From a virus: a stretch of DNA of 64,000 bases. The stretch covers positions 34,179 through 98,178 of the IMG/VR virus record IMGVR_UViG_3300044957_001482; one strand, 5' to 3'. The notes under the pieces are model-generated. The model made no database searches and was not told the DNA's origin. It saw only the letters and a list, made by a program, of their open reading frames with translations. Positions 1 through 8,022 of this stretch are shown here, in pieces. Each line of letters opens with the position of its first letter. The first letter of the stretch is position 1. The position numbers and the translations under genes were made by a program.

Positions 1-188
1 GTTTCTACAGCCTTGAGTATTTCGTGGCGCGGGTAGATGCGTTCGTTGGCGTTGCGCTTGTCACCTTCGATACAGATGCCCTTGAGATAAAGGTTTTTTC
101 CGCCTTTACCCGTGGCATCATCTTCGGTGATTACCTCGATCCGGGCCTGGTTAAAGGTTAGATCTTCTCTGAGGTATCGTGCGCTCAT
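1..188 (-). CDS. 21: Prohead protease (gp21-like), N-terminal part
   Basis: Read on the minus strand from the ATG at 188, this gives 62 codons and runs off the left edge. The visible protein contains YLKGICIEGDKRNANERIYP followed by a helix-like ILKAVE. This is the typical N-terminal block of T4-type prohead proteases (glycine-rich strand, then N-x-R-x-YP). In T4 this serine protease cleaves core and shell proteins during head maturation. The catalytic residues lie outside the window, so activity cannot be judged. The start lies 6 bases after the stop of the acidic core protein gene. Portal, core proteins, then protease is the T4 head-gene order, which supports the call. Confidence 0.8.
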   Translation of the reverse strand, partial: MSARYLREDLTFNQARIEVITEDDATGKGGKNLYLKGICIEGDKRNANERIYPRHEILKAVE

Positions 189-194
189 TGCTGA

Positions 195-998
195 TTAGCC
201 TCTGGTACCACCGGGCAGCGGGCTCTTGACGTTGACGCCAGTGGCCTGATCCAGATGTGGTTTGACTGCTGGGCTGGGCTTCTGTGTGCCCTGTGCAGGT
301 GTATTACCAACCTTGCCAATGAGATCCTTGGTGGTAGGGGCCGGACGACCTTGTGCAGTGTCGCCAGTCATCCTGACCGGATCTGCTATGGCACCACGCG
401 CACCCGAATTGTTGGCGTTTGTGCTCTTCTTGTTGACCGAGCCTTCCTCCGAAGTAACAGGCTTGGGTGCGGCCTTGAGGCTGACTGCTTCCATGGCTGG
501 CTTGGGTTCCATGTTCATTTCTTTGGTTTCGTCGGCGTCGCCACCTTTGTCGGGGTCCATCATGTCTTCGTTGCCTTGGTTGTTGCCCATGAGTTCTTCA
601 AACTCGGCCATGAGCTCTTCCAGTTTGTCTTCCAGATCCATGACTCGGTCTTCGAGTTCTTCGTCACTGCCCATGTCATCGTGATGATCTACATCATCTT
701 CGCCCATTTCAAACTCTTCTTCTTCTTCTTCTTCTTCTTCCTCGTCTACGCATGAGGCTTCGTCTACGCATGAGGCTTCCATGTGCATGTCGTTTTCTTC
801 GTCCATTTCGACATCGTCGATCAGGTCGTCAGCAGCATCACCGCCCATGGCTTCGTCCAGTTCTTCTTCGGCTTCTTCAGCCATGATATTTTCATAAATC
901 TCGCGGCTCTTTTCTACCACGATGTCGTGGAAAAGTTCGCGAGCCTTTTGTTCTTCATCGTTGATCACGTACTCGATCAACTGTTCAAATCTGTTCAT
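195..998 (-). CDS. Acidic prohead core protein (gp67/gp68-like)
   Basis: 267 residues. The first 40 residues (FEQLIEYVINDEEQKARELF, then an amphipathic helix) resemble T4-type prohead core proteins, which begin with a short helical region (compare the EAIKSNDLVAARKLF segment of T4 gp67). Residues about 40-160 are extremely acidic, with an uninterrupted run of about ten Glu. The C-terminal 100 residues are low-complexity and rich in Ala, Pro, Lys and Thr. In T4 such proteins form the scaffold core inside the prohead and are degraded by gp21. The position between the portal and the gp21 start fits. The protein is much longer than T4 gp67 (80 aa) or gp68 (141 aa), so which of the two it corresponds to is unclear. 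ASCVDE is repeated in tandem just before the Glu run. Confidence 0.65.
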   Translation of the reverse strand: MNRFEQLIEYVINDEEQKARELFHDIVVEKSREIYENIMAEEAEEELDEAMGGDAADDLIDDVEMDEENDMHMEASCVDEASCVDEEEEEEEEEEFEMGEDDVDHHDDMGSDEELEDRVMDLEDKLEELMAEFEELMGNNQGNEDMMDPDKGGDADETKEMNMEPKPAMEAVSLKAAPKPVTSEEGSVNKKSTNANNSGARGAIADPVRMTGDTAQGRPAPTTKDLIGKVGNTPAQGTQKPSPAVKPHLDQATGVNVKSPLPGGTRG

Positions 999-1028
999 GA
1001 TAGAGGCTCCTATAGGAAAGTGTGTTTT

Positions 1029-1036
1029 TATTTACA
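1029..1036 (-). promoter_or_regulatory. Late-promoter-like box TGTAAATA
   Basis: On the minus strand this reads TGTAAATA, one base from the T4 late consensus TATAAATA. It ends 30 bases upstream of the ATG of the acidic core protein at 998. The same spacing is seen for the exact TATAAATA boxes at 7141, 7162 and 26229. It would be used by the gp55-type sigma factor encoded in this window. Confidence 0.5.
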
Positions 1037-1102
1037 TAACTTGTTGAAACTCATTGTAGTTGACGTGGAAAATGGTGAAAATTGCAGATTTATTGCAATG
1101 AG

Positions 1103-1321
1103 TTAGATCGCAGACGCTGCTGGCGGTGCGTACTGGGTACGAATTTTTTTGAGTTTTTCGCTGTGTTCAAACTTGCGTACATCGTTCATGCGACGCAGTT
1201 TGGTTAACTGACGCAGAGTGAGTCGAGTTTTTCTTAGGTCATGTTTGGTAATCTGGCTGTTGTCTTGGCCAAGGTCTTGATATGATTCCGGCTCACGGTT
1301 CCAGATTTCAGTTAGCAACAT
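1103..1321 (-). CDS. Small basic prohead core-type protein
   Basis: 72 residues, basic and probably helical (RKTRLTLRQLTKLRRMNDVR region), ending in a Pro/Ala-rich tail. It starts 8 bases after the portal stop and precedes the acidic core protein, where T4-type phages carry gp67 or gp68. Related marine phages often have a short protein with a similar LTLRQLxKLR pattern at this place. Function is assigned by position only: it is likely a small head-core or assembly protein. I see no enzymatic motif. Confidence 0.5.
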   Translation of the reverse strand: MLLTEIWNREPESYQDLGQDNSQITKHDLRKTRLTLRQLTKLRRMNDVRKFEHSEKLKKIRTQYAPPAASAI

Positions 1322-1329
1322 GCGATTAT

Positions 1330-3126
1330 TTATCCGCCTGTCGGGATCGTCGGTGTGGACGCTGCCGGGAGTACTCCGCCCGGTGCACCTGGTGCAGCCG
1401 GCGAGCCTGGCACTTCACCGGCTCCACCTTCGATTCCGGCCAATTCTTCACCTGCAGCGATATCGCTTTCGATGCCGCCCGGTGTAATTCCGATGGTGCG
1501 CAGATCTTTCCCGGCTGCGGCTGCCAGTTCGGCCTGATCGCGTTCTTCTTGCCACAGTCGCTCGTTTTCGGAGATTTCGTCCTTGCTGAGACCCAGGAAT
1601 CGTTCTAACAGAAATCGCTTGGACAGATAAGGAAACGGGTCGAGTCTTGAAAATGCATCTATGCGTGTGATATCCAGTTCGGCCTGCCGATAACTGGCGA
1701 AATTCTGTGGCGGACAAAATGCCAGGGTAAACAGTCCCGAATCGATGTTGAATCCACGCCATTTCAAGAACATCTTGAATTCGTCGTCCAGTTTTTGTGC
1801 AATTGCTGTCTGCAGGCGTTCGCAATATTGGTTGAATCGATATTCCTGTATCAGCGCAGTGCCCACACGTCCATCGTTAAGTGCGCGGTCAGATTCGTCG
1901 GGTCCTGTGGGTAAATAGCTGCTGGGCACTCTGAGCCCGCGAGCCATTTTGTTGTTGAAGTATCTGAGGTCGTCAATTTCTCCTAGATTCTGACCGCCAG
2001 GCAAGGTTTCCACCGATGACCCGCGACCGTCTTGTCCCTGTGGGAAAAAGTAATCTTCGTTGATCGAAAGTGGATTGTAACTGGCATCCATCATGTTGGC
2101 ACCGCCGCCGGTTACCGTGGGTATGCGACGTTGATGCATTTCGTTTTTCACCCGTTCCACAAACTGCATGGCCAGGTGACTGGGCATGTTGCCCACGTCA
2201 ATCTTGAAAATCCTGCGCTCGGGTGCACGGCTTACGCGATAGATCAGTATGGCGTCTTCCAGCAGCTCTTTCTGCTTGAATACTTTGTAGATGTTTTCCA
2301 AGATCGAACGGCCAAAGGGCCAGAACACATCCAATCCCTCATTGAGACTGAGGTGCACCACGTGCTTGGCATCGATGCAGGTTTCATTCATGGCCGTCAT
2401 GAAGCGTGCATTGCCCACACCTCCGCCCACACCACCACTGGGCATGGTATAGTTGGCCGATCCCGATATGGTCCCTGTCACCGGATTGGTCATGTAGTCC
2501 GTGGTGGTCTTTTGTGCGATGGACAGACTTTGAAAATTGGGGTTGATGTCGCGAATCACATACTGCTCAGGACGTTTGCCTTCGCTTTCGTTGACAATGA
2601 TACGCATGACCTTTGATGTGTCCACCCAATACATTTCAAAGGTCTCAGGATCTCGCACAAAAACCTGGTCGCCGTACTTGATGGTATTGCGGAACAGTTT
2701 GAAGATACGTTGGTCAAACTGATTGAGCTTGGTCCATTGTTGTAGTTGTTTGCGAATGATCTGAATTTCGTGATCAGTGGGATCGTCGCGAAACCTGATT
2801 TCAAACGGCGTGTCGTTGTCTTTGTTGGTCTGTGTAGAAAACTCTGCAACAATGTCCAGACATGCATTGATCTCGGAATCCATGTCCATGTTTTCGTACT
2901 GATTGTATCGTTCGATACGATTGGGGTGACCCGAATACACTTCGGGCAATCTGGATGCATAGTTTCGAAACACAAAATCCGCAGGCATGCCCATGCTGCC
3001 ATCGTTGCGTCTGTAGTTGGGCAATCCGTATTGATTGTGTCCAGATATCGGACTTATCACACCCGATGTATCTGCGACTTTGAAATACTTACGCCATGAC
3101 TTGGATTGATTTTCTCGATTAGCCAT
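1330..3126 (-). CDS. 20: Portal vertex protein (gp20)
   Basis: 598 residues, close to T4 gp20 (524 aa) and cyanophage portals. Conserved T4-type portal stretches are visible: NRIERYNQYENMDMDSEINA near residue 67, IVAEFSTQ, FEIRF, the KYGDQVFV segment near 150, HVVHLSL, FWPFGRSILENIYKVFKQKE, RVSRAPERRIF, and PRGLRVPSSYLP-like RVPSSYLPTG near 405. The portal forms the dodecameric ring through which DNA is packaged and starts prohead assembly. The C-terminal 50 residues are Gly/Pro/Ala-rich. The gene start overlaps the stop of the upstream homing endonuclease by 8 bases, so the two are probably co-transcribed from the tape-measure side. Confidence 0.95.
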   Translation of the reverse strand: MANRENQSKSWRKYFKVADTSGVISPISGHNQYGLPNYRRNDGSMGMPADFVFRNYASRLPEVYSGHPNRIERYNQYENMDMDSEINACLDIVAEFSTQTNKDNDTPFEIRFRDDPTDHEIQIIRKQLQQWTKLNQFDQRIFKLFRNTIKYGDQVFVRDPETFEMYWVDTSKVMRIIVNESEGKRPEQYVIRDINPNFQSLSIAQKTTTDYMTNPVTGTISGSANYTMPSGGVGGGVGNARFMTAMNETCIDAKHVVHLSLNEGLDVFWPFGRSILENIYKVFKQKELLEDAILIYRVSRAPERRIFKIDVGNMPSHLAMQFVERVKNEMHQRRIPTVTGGGANMMDASYNPLSINEDYFFPQGQDGRGSSVETLPGGQNLGEIDDLRYFNNKMARGLRVPSSYLPTGPDESDRALNDGRVGTALIQEYRFNQYCERLQTAIAQKLDDEFKMFLKWRGFNIDSGLFTLAFCPPQNFASYRQAELDITRIDAFSRLDPFPYLSKRFLLERFLGLSKDEISENERLWQEERDQAELAAAAGKDLRTIGITPGGIESDIAAGEELAGIEGGAGEVPGSPAAPGAPGGVLPAASTPTIPTGG

Positions 3127-3634
3127 TATCTTGCTCCATCAATTTTGCTGCTTTTTTTGCGGCAAAATATTTTTTTAATGTGTCAGAAATTTTTTTGGCT
3201 CGAAACGGATCGTAAGGTCTTCCAAGATTGGCTAGTCTGACTTTTTCTCTATGGTCTGCAGTCACAGTTCCTTTATAATTCTTTAGCTGCTCGGGGGTTC
3301 GTTTTTTTCCTTTGTTTCCTTCAGAAATCTTTCTTTTAGTTTCTTCAGAATGCTTCCAACCAACTGCGCACGCCCATTGATTGATTTTGATGTTATCTAG
3401 CAAGCCGCCATCAATTTTTCTTTTATACCTAGAAATTAACTCGCCCTCGAGTTTTTTTGCCTCATCGTTTGTTAATCCGTCCTGAACAATTACCCTGCGT
3501 TCAAGAGGAAGTAGTTGGGTTCGTGTGTGCGGTCGATGCAACCGTCTGCCAAATCCTTTTCCAATGTAGTACGGTTGACTGTCTTCATTTGCATATTGAT
3601 ATACATAGAATGTACGAGAATCGTGTTCTGCCAT
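3119..3634 (-). CDS. GIY-YIG homing endonuclease, free-standing, with NUMOD3
   Basis: 171 residues. The N-terminal GIY-YIG nuclease domain shows YVY at 10-12, YYIGKG at 22-27, an Arg-rich helix at 30-34, and Glu64 in LEGELISRY as the likely metal-binding catalytic residue. A NUMOD3-type DNA-binding motif (SEETKRKISEGNKGKK) covers about 96-111, and a second weaker basic repeat follows. Such nucleases cut a related genome lacking the gene and so spread by recombination. It is inserted between the tape-measure-like gene and the portal, and its 3' end overlaps the portal start by 8 bases. Local sequence looks more A/T-rich than its neighbours, which fits later arrival. Confidence 0.88.
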   Translation of the reverse strand: MAEHDSRTFYVYQYANEDSQPYYIGKGFGRRLHRPHTRTQLLPLERRVIVQDGLTNDEAKKLEGELISRYKRKIDGGLLDNIKINQWACAVGWKHSEETKRKISEGNKGKKRTPEQLKNYKGTVTADHREKVRLANLGRPYDPFRAKKISDTLKKYFAAKKAAKLMEQDNG

Positions 3635-3650
3635 GGTAGTTTATTTAACC

Positions 3651-6600
3651 CTAGTTTGCTGCTGCTTGGGCCATTTTCTGGTTGGCATCAGCGGTTCTGC
3701 TTTGACTTGTTGCTATCATCTGCAGTGTTTCCAGTATACGCCGCTGTGTCCCATCGTCTTTGTTTTGCAATGAATTGACCACTTGTTGCAGGGTAGATTT
3801 GAATTCTTGTGTTACCTGTTGTATGGCTGCGGATTGATCAACATTGGATTGTTGTATGACATCCTTGATAGCAGTGCCCAGTATTTCACCTATGTCAGGG
3901 CCAAACATTTTGCTACCGGCCTGAACACCGGCAAAGTCAAAATTCATCAACATGCCCGACTTGACAATCTCTTTCCAGGTGTTAGGGTCGGTAATAGTCT
4001 GTGTGGCGGAATCGTAGGCTCCCAGCTGCCCGGCAATTTTCTTCAGGGCTTCTATGTCGGTGGTGATTGGACCCTGGTTGAACCCGGTATAGTCGTCATA
4101 CTGCCCGAGCAGTCTAGCCTGGTCGACGACCAGGCCCGGGTCGATCAAACCATTTTGCTGATTGAATCCAAATGCATTGGCAGCAACATAGTCGTCCAGG
4201 CTACGAGAGTAGCGGGAGATCAAACCATTTTGCTGATTGAATCCAAATGCATTGGCAGCAACATAGTCGTCCAGGCTACGAGAGTAGCGGGAGATCAAAC
4301 CATTTTGCTGATTGAATCCAAATGCATTTCTGTCCGCTGCAGCAGCATAGGCAGCAACATAGTCGTCCAGGCTACGAGAGTAACGGGAGATTGCTGCGAG
4401 ATCTGTGCTTATAGTACCAGTGTCATTCACATTCCGAATGAGTTTGACTTTGACGTTATCATCGGTGCCCCGACGAGTGATATTTGAATTAACCATGCTT
4501 CGGAGGTCATGCAAGGTCTTTTCCAGCTTCGGCGAAAGACTGACCGGAATAGTGTCGCCATCGGGCAGTGGAACCACTGCCTCAGGGCCGGCTTCGCCAG
4601 CAATGGCTATGCCATCGGTCACACCGCCTTTGGCCATAGCAGGTATTTCCACATGAAAGTGACCGCCGGTGGAGTGGCGACTGGGGTTGGTATATTCATC
4701 GCGAACATATGACGCACCATTGCTTTTTAGCCACTCGACGATTTTCTCTGACTGTTCCGGAGTGGGAGGTTTTTGCAAAACAAAATCCAAGGCCGCACCT
4801 TTGTTGTGTGCACTCCCTGGGACTTCTTTTTGATGGTAGTGATCGAAAAAGCCAGAAAAATACCCAAAACCTGGCACCCCTTCCTGGATGTTTTGGGCCA
4901 AATTGATCAATCGCCGATCCAGCTGAGCCCCGGCCTGTTGGACATCACCGCGCTTGACACGCAGACCGAAATTTTGGAGATCGCCCACTGTGAAGCTTTG
5001 TTTTTGCGCGGGTCCCAGTGGAGCAGCAGTGCTTTTGTTGGCGGCTGCGGCTGCCGCAGGTGCAGCACCAGGTGCTGCACCAGGTGCTGCACCTCCAAAC
5101 ATCGAAGTCGGAGCAGGTAGAATATCAGCAGGTGCCACGTAACCCCCTGGGCCAGCGCCTGGCACTCGCACACTTTGGCTAGAACTCTGCCATTGTTTAC
5201 GGAAATCGTCTTCGATCTTACGCTTCTGGTCCAGGCTCAGTTCAACATCTTTCTTGAACAGTTTGCCAATTACCCCGTAGGCCCGGGTATTGGCTTCGGC
5301 CTGTGCATCACCGACAGCACTGCGCAGACCCGATTCGTACATTTCTTGTGCTTGTTTGATACCACGCAGTTTCTGCTCTTCGTCAAAGAGGGTTTGTTCT
5401 AATTTGCGTTCATTCGCAGTCTTTCCTATGCCCAGGATCCGACCAAGCAAATTGGCCTGGCTCTTGTTACGCTCGTCTTGCAGCTGTTTTCTAAGATTAT
5501 CGACTTTGCTCCGGGCCGCTGCTTCTTGTTCGCTCTTGGGTTCTGTCTCGGTAACTCCAAACATCTCGTTGAGCTTTTTTGTGCTAATGGCCACCGCCTC
5601 GGCAAAGGCCAGCGATGCCGCAGTGGCTGCAGGAAGACCTTTGGCTGACACGAAGCGTTCTACAGCTTCGTTGGCACGGATCTGCGTGGCACGCAGTTTG
5701 GCTTGATCGGTCAACATCTTGTCGGCTTTTTGACCCTCGGCCTCGGCCGATTTCTTGCGGTCAGCCTCGATTTTTTCTAGGATCTCGACAATGTCTTTCT
5801 CGGCCAGCCCGGCCAATTTCAAATCACCGGCCAGATCGCCAAAGACCTGATTGTAAGTACCGATCATGCCCATGGTAGTGCCCAGGCTGCGTGCAGTTTG
5901 GCCGTGGGCACGTGCGATGCGTTGTGCTCCTTCGGCAGCACTTATCTGACCAGCTATGATCTGTTGTGCCACGCGCATGCTTTCACCATTCGTGCCCATC
6001 AATGACTTTTGTGCTTTTTCGGTCTGTATGTAGCCGGTCTGTATGTCAGCAAAGCCCTGAGCTGCTTCGGCATTCAGACTCTGCAGTATCAGGAATGTGT
6101 CTTCCAAGGCCTTGGCCTCTTTGAATTTCCCTTGCTGGCGCAGGCTTTCCAACTGTGCAGCAAAGCGTTCCTGGCTGCGCACCTGTTCGCGTGCTTTTTC
6201 CTGTTCTTGGCGTGACAGGCCAGTGAGTTTGGTCAGTGCATCCTGTTCTTCGAGATATCGTCGAGCCCCCTGGGCCAGGCGGTTGAGATCATCAGCACTG
6301 CGCTCAGCACTGCGCACAGTGTAGTCACCGGCCACGCGTTGCTGTTTGACATAGTTGGCCATGATCTCGGCGACGTCGGTCATGTCGTAACCTAGTCTGA
6401 AAAAATATTCTCGCGATCCTGCCAGAGCCAGGCTCATCTTGGCCAACTGTTGTCGTCCGGTGACCACGCCGCCGCCAAACAGTGTGAGTTCAGTGGCATT
6501 CCGTGTTATGACCGATATCAGGCCTTCCAGTTCACTTGATTGCGCTGACACTGCGATACCAAACCGCTTGGCATCATCAAACACTCCAGTCAGGCCGTCA

Positions 6601-7130
6601 CTGGCAGCAGCACCCGATTGGGCCAGGTCCGAATATCCTTTGTACAGTCTATCGGACTGCTCGTTGGCTGCTTTCATCAGATCCGTAAAGCCCTGGGCAG
6701 CCAAGGCCGCGCCGGCAACGCCCGCGGTCATGGCCACTGCTCCGACATTGACCTTGGCCACATTGATTCCCAATGCACTCAACACTCCGCCCAGAGGTTT
6801 CAAAGCACGTCCCAGGGGAATCAACAGTCCTAGCACTGTGATCATACCAATGATACCGGTTGCGGCTTGATCTATGGAGTCATTGAATGCAGCAGCGCCC
6901 TTGGCACCGTTATTCATGGCCGTGGCCGCGGTGAGCACTGACCCTGCGAGATCCAACAGTGCATTCACGGCTTTTGCACCGGCTATTTCCAGCTGCTTGG
7001 ATGTCTGTGTGCTGCCCACACTGAGAGCGCGTGCAGTCTGATCGGTCACATAGCCCAGTGTGCGCAGTTCTTCATTGATCTGTGCCAGCAGTCTTGCACT
7101 TTCTTCCAGCTCTTGATTTGGATCGGCCAT
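3651..7130 (-). CDS. Tape-measure-like tail protein with M15-type peptidase domain
   Basis: 1159 residues. A hydrophobic Gly/Ala-rich segment at about 91-147 looks membrane-active, as in tail tape measures. Residues 150-650 are mainly helical and coiled-coil. An Ala/Pro/Gly linker at about 655-700 precedes a probable zinc peptidase of the VanY/endolysin type (M15): SAHNKGAALDF supplies His775 and Asp782, and GGHFHVEIP supplies His824/His826. After it comes GEAGPEAVVPLPDG (845-858), a signature common in phage tape-measure proteins. The C-terminal part holds three tandem 25-residue repeats. The likely role is to set tail length and help DNA and the peptidase cross the envelope. It replaces the usual T4 gp29 arrangement. 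It begins about 30 bases downstream of a TATAAATA box on the minus strand. Confidence 0.8.
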   Translation of the reverse strand: MADPNQELEESARLLAQINEELRTLGYVTDQTARALSVGSTQTSKQLEIAGAKAVNALLDLAGSVLTAATAMNNGAKGAAAFNDSIDQAATGIIGMITVLGLLIPLGRALKPLGGVLSALGINVAKVNVGAVAMTAGVAGAALAAQGFTDLMKAANEQSDRLYKGYSDLAQSGAAASDGLTGVFDDAKRFGIAVSAQSSELEGLISVITRNATELTLFGGGVVTGRQQLAKMSLALAGSREYFFRLGYDMTDVAEIMANYVKQQRVAGDYTVRSAERSADDLNRLAQGARRYLEEQDALTKLTGLSRQEQEKAREQVRSQERFAAQLESLRQQGKFKEAKALEDTFLILQSLNAEAAQGFADIQTGYIQTEKAQKSLMGTNGESMRVAQQIIAGQISAAEGAQRIARAHGQTARSLGTTMGMIGTYNQVFGDLAGDLKLAGLAEKDIVEILEKIEADRKKSAEAEGQKADKMLTDQAKLRATQIRANEAVERFVSAKGLPAATAASLAFAEAVAISTKKLNEMFGVTETEPKSEQEAAARSKVDNLRKQLQDERNKSQANLLGRILGIGKTANERKLEQTLFDEEQKLRGIKQAQEMYESGLRSAVGDAQAEANTRAYGVIGKLFKKDVELSLDQKRKIEDDFRKQWQSSSQSVRVPGAGPGGYVAPADILPAPTSMFGGAAPGAAPGAAPAAAAAANKSTAAPLGPAQKQSFTVGDLQNFGLRVKRGDVQQAGAQLDRRLINLAQNIQEGVPGFGYFSGFFDHYHQKEVPGSAHNKGAALDFVLQKPPTPEQSEKIVEWLKSNGASYVRDEYTNPSRHSTGGHFHVEIPAMAKGGVTDGIAIAGEAGPEAVVPLPDGDTIPVSLSPKLEKTLHDLRSMVNSNITRRGTDDNVKVKLIRNVNDTGTISTDLAAISRYSRSLDDYVAAYAAAADRNAFGFNQQNGLISRYSRSLDDYVAANAFGFNQQNGLISRYSRSLDDYVAANAFGFNQQNGLIDPGLVVDQARLLGQYDDYTGFNQGPITTDIEALKKIAGQLGAYDSATQTITDPNTWKEIVKSGMLMNFDFAGVQAGSKMFGPDIGEILGTAIKDVIQQSNVDQSAAIQQVTQEFKSTLQQVVNSLQNKDDGTQRRILETLQMIATSQSRTADANQKMAQAAAN
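4117..4135. repeat. 8-bp perfect hairpin inside the tape-measure gene
   Basis: The sequence gcctggtc, loop gac, gaccaggc forms a perfect stem just before the 75-bp repeats. It sits inside the 21 bases that separate two blocks shared with the giant gene near 36.5 kb. Confidence 0.6.
4143..4392 (-). repeat. Three 75-bp in-frame tandem repeats in the tape-measure gene
   Basis: Copies begin at 4143, 4218 and 4293 (plus-strand coordinates). Each codes for 25 residues including NAFGFNQQNGL and ISRYSRSLDDYVAA. The first two units are essentially identical. The third carries an extra 21 bp and a base change near its end. The near-identity shows that the duplication is recent. Confidence 0.92.
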
Positions 7131-7140
7131 AAAAACATCC

Positions 7141-7148
7141 TATAAATA
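7141..7148 (+). promoter_or_regulatory. Late promoter box TATAAATA (plus strand)
   Basis: Exact T4 late -10 box TATAAATA, 29 bases before the ATG of the gp26-like gene at 7178. T4 late promoters need only this box, recognised by gp55 with the sliding clamp. It lies upstream of, and crosses, the opposing box at 7162-7169. Confidence 0.85.
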
Positions 7149-7161
7149 AACTACTACTGCA

Positions 7162-7169
7162 TATTTATA
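7162..7169 (-). promoter_or_regulatory. Late promoter box TATAAATA (minus strand)
   Basis: The minus strand reads TATAAATA, 31 bases before the ATG of the tape-measure-like gene at 7130. With the plus-strand box it forms a crossed pair of late promoters in only 47 bases between two divergent structural genes. Confidence 0.85.
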
Positions 7170-7177
7170 GGTGCCCA

Positions 7178-8020
7178 ATGACCATGACTACCAACCCATT
7201 ACAACAGTTTTTCCGGCAGCCTGCGATCTATCTACGCCTGCCCAGCGGTGGCCAATTCTGGCCACCGGGCAGTGTTGACATCCCGCAGACCGGAGAACTA
7301 CCGGTGTTTCCCATGACTGCTGCCGACGAGATAACCTATCGTACGCCCGACGCACTGTTCAACGGGCAGGCTGTGGTCGACGTGGTGCAGAGCTGCATAC
7401 CCGCGATCAAAAATGCCTGGGCCATACCCAGCATCGATCTCAATCCCATCCTGGTGGCCATACGCATCGCCAGCTATGGACACGAAATGGAGATTGGAAC
7501 CACTTGTCCTGCCTGCAGCACCAATGCTGAATTTTCGCTGGACCTGAGATCAGTGCTGGATCAGATGCGAGCACCAGACTACACCACAGCTCTGCGCCAA
7601 GGAGACCTTGAAATCGCATTCCACCCCATGAGCTATCAGCAGCAGAATGCCAGCAATCTCGAACAGTTTGAAAGCCAGCAGATCATGCGTTCGGTGCCCG
7701 ACAGCGGACTGCCTGAGCGTGAAAAAGTGCAACAGATGTCAGAACTGATAAAGACCATAACACGTCTCACCATACGAGCACTCACTGCCAGCATTGCCAG
7801 CGTGCGCACTCCGCACGCCCTGGTCACTGATCCTGCACACATCCAGGAATGGCTGGAAAACTGCGACCGAGCACTGTTCACTGAGATACGCAATCATGCG
7901 ATCAAACTGCGCACTGACACCGAACTGCGGCCCATGGATCTCACTTGTCGTGACTGCGGACATCGATACGAGCAAGGACTGACTCTGGACATGGCAAGTT
8001 TTTTCGAACTCGCCTCCTGA
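7178..8020 (+). CDS. 26: Baseplate hub assembly protein (gp26-like)
   Basis: 280 residues. The segment LRLPSGGQFW, PVFPMTAADEI, RTPDALFNGQAVVDVVQSC (56-73), then AWAIPSIDLNPILVAIRIASYG (80-101) is characteristic of the T4-type baseplate protein family represented by gp26. Two CxxC pairs (C110/C113 and C257/C260) suggest a bound zinc ion. In T4 gp26 takes part in assembly of the central baseplate hub. The gene sits directly behind a TATAAATA late promoter and ahead of a small gene that begins 3 bases after its stop. The family call is strong. Equivalence to gp26 rather than another hub protein rests on memory of related phages. Confidence 0.75.
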   Translation: MTMTTNPLQQFFRQPAIYLRLPSGGQFWPPGSVDIPQTGELPVFPMTAADEITYRTPDALFNGQAVVDVVQSCIPAIKNAWAIPSIDLNPILVAIRIASYGHEMEIGTTCPACSTNAEFSLDLRSVLDQMRAPDYTTALRQGDLEIAFHPMSYQQQNASNLEQFESQQIMRSVPDSGLPEREKVQQMSELIKTITRLTIRALTASIASVRTPHALVTDPAHIQEWLENCDRALFTEIRNHAIKLRTDTELRPMDLTCRDCGHRYEQGLTLDMASFFELAS

Positions 8021-8022
8021 TC

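Noticed and set aside
255-755. Plus-strand frames opposite the acidic core gene
   Set aside because: Poly-Phe/Ser products are what antisense of a Glu tract gives; the minus-strand gene explains the region.
1327-1334. GATAAATA on the minus strand as a late promoter
   Set aside because: It lies only 5 bases from the next ATG and coincides with the portal stop codon, unlike the 28-31 base spacing of the convincing boxes.
4143-4392. CRISPR array or diversity-generating template repeat
   Set aside because: The repeats are in frame, contiguous, without spacers, and no cas or reverse transcriptase gene is present in the window.
3783-4487. Long plus-strand frame opposite the tape-measure repeats
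   Set aside because: It runs antisense through a well-supported gene. Its length comes from the repeats, and it has no start signal or family match. Only the short match to the giant gene is noteworthy.
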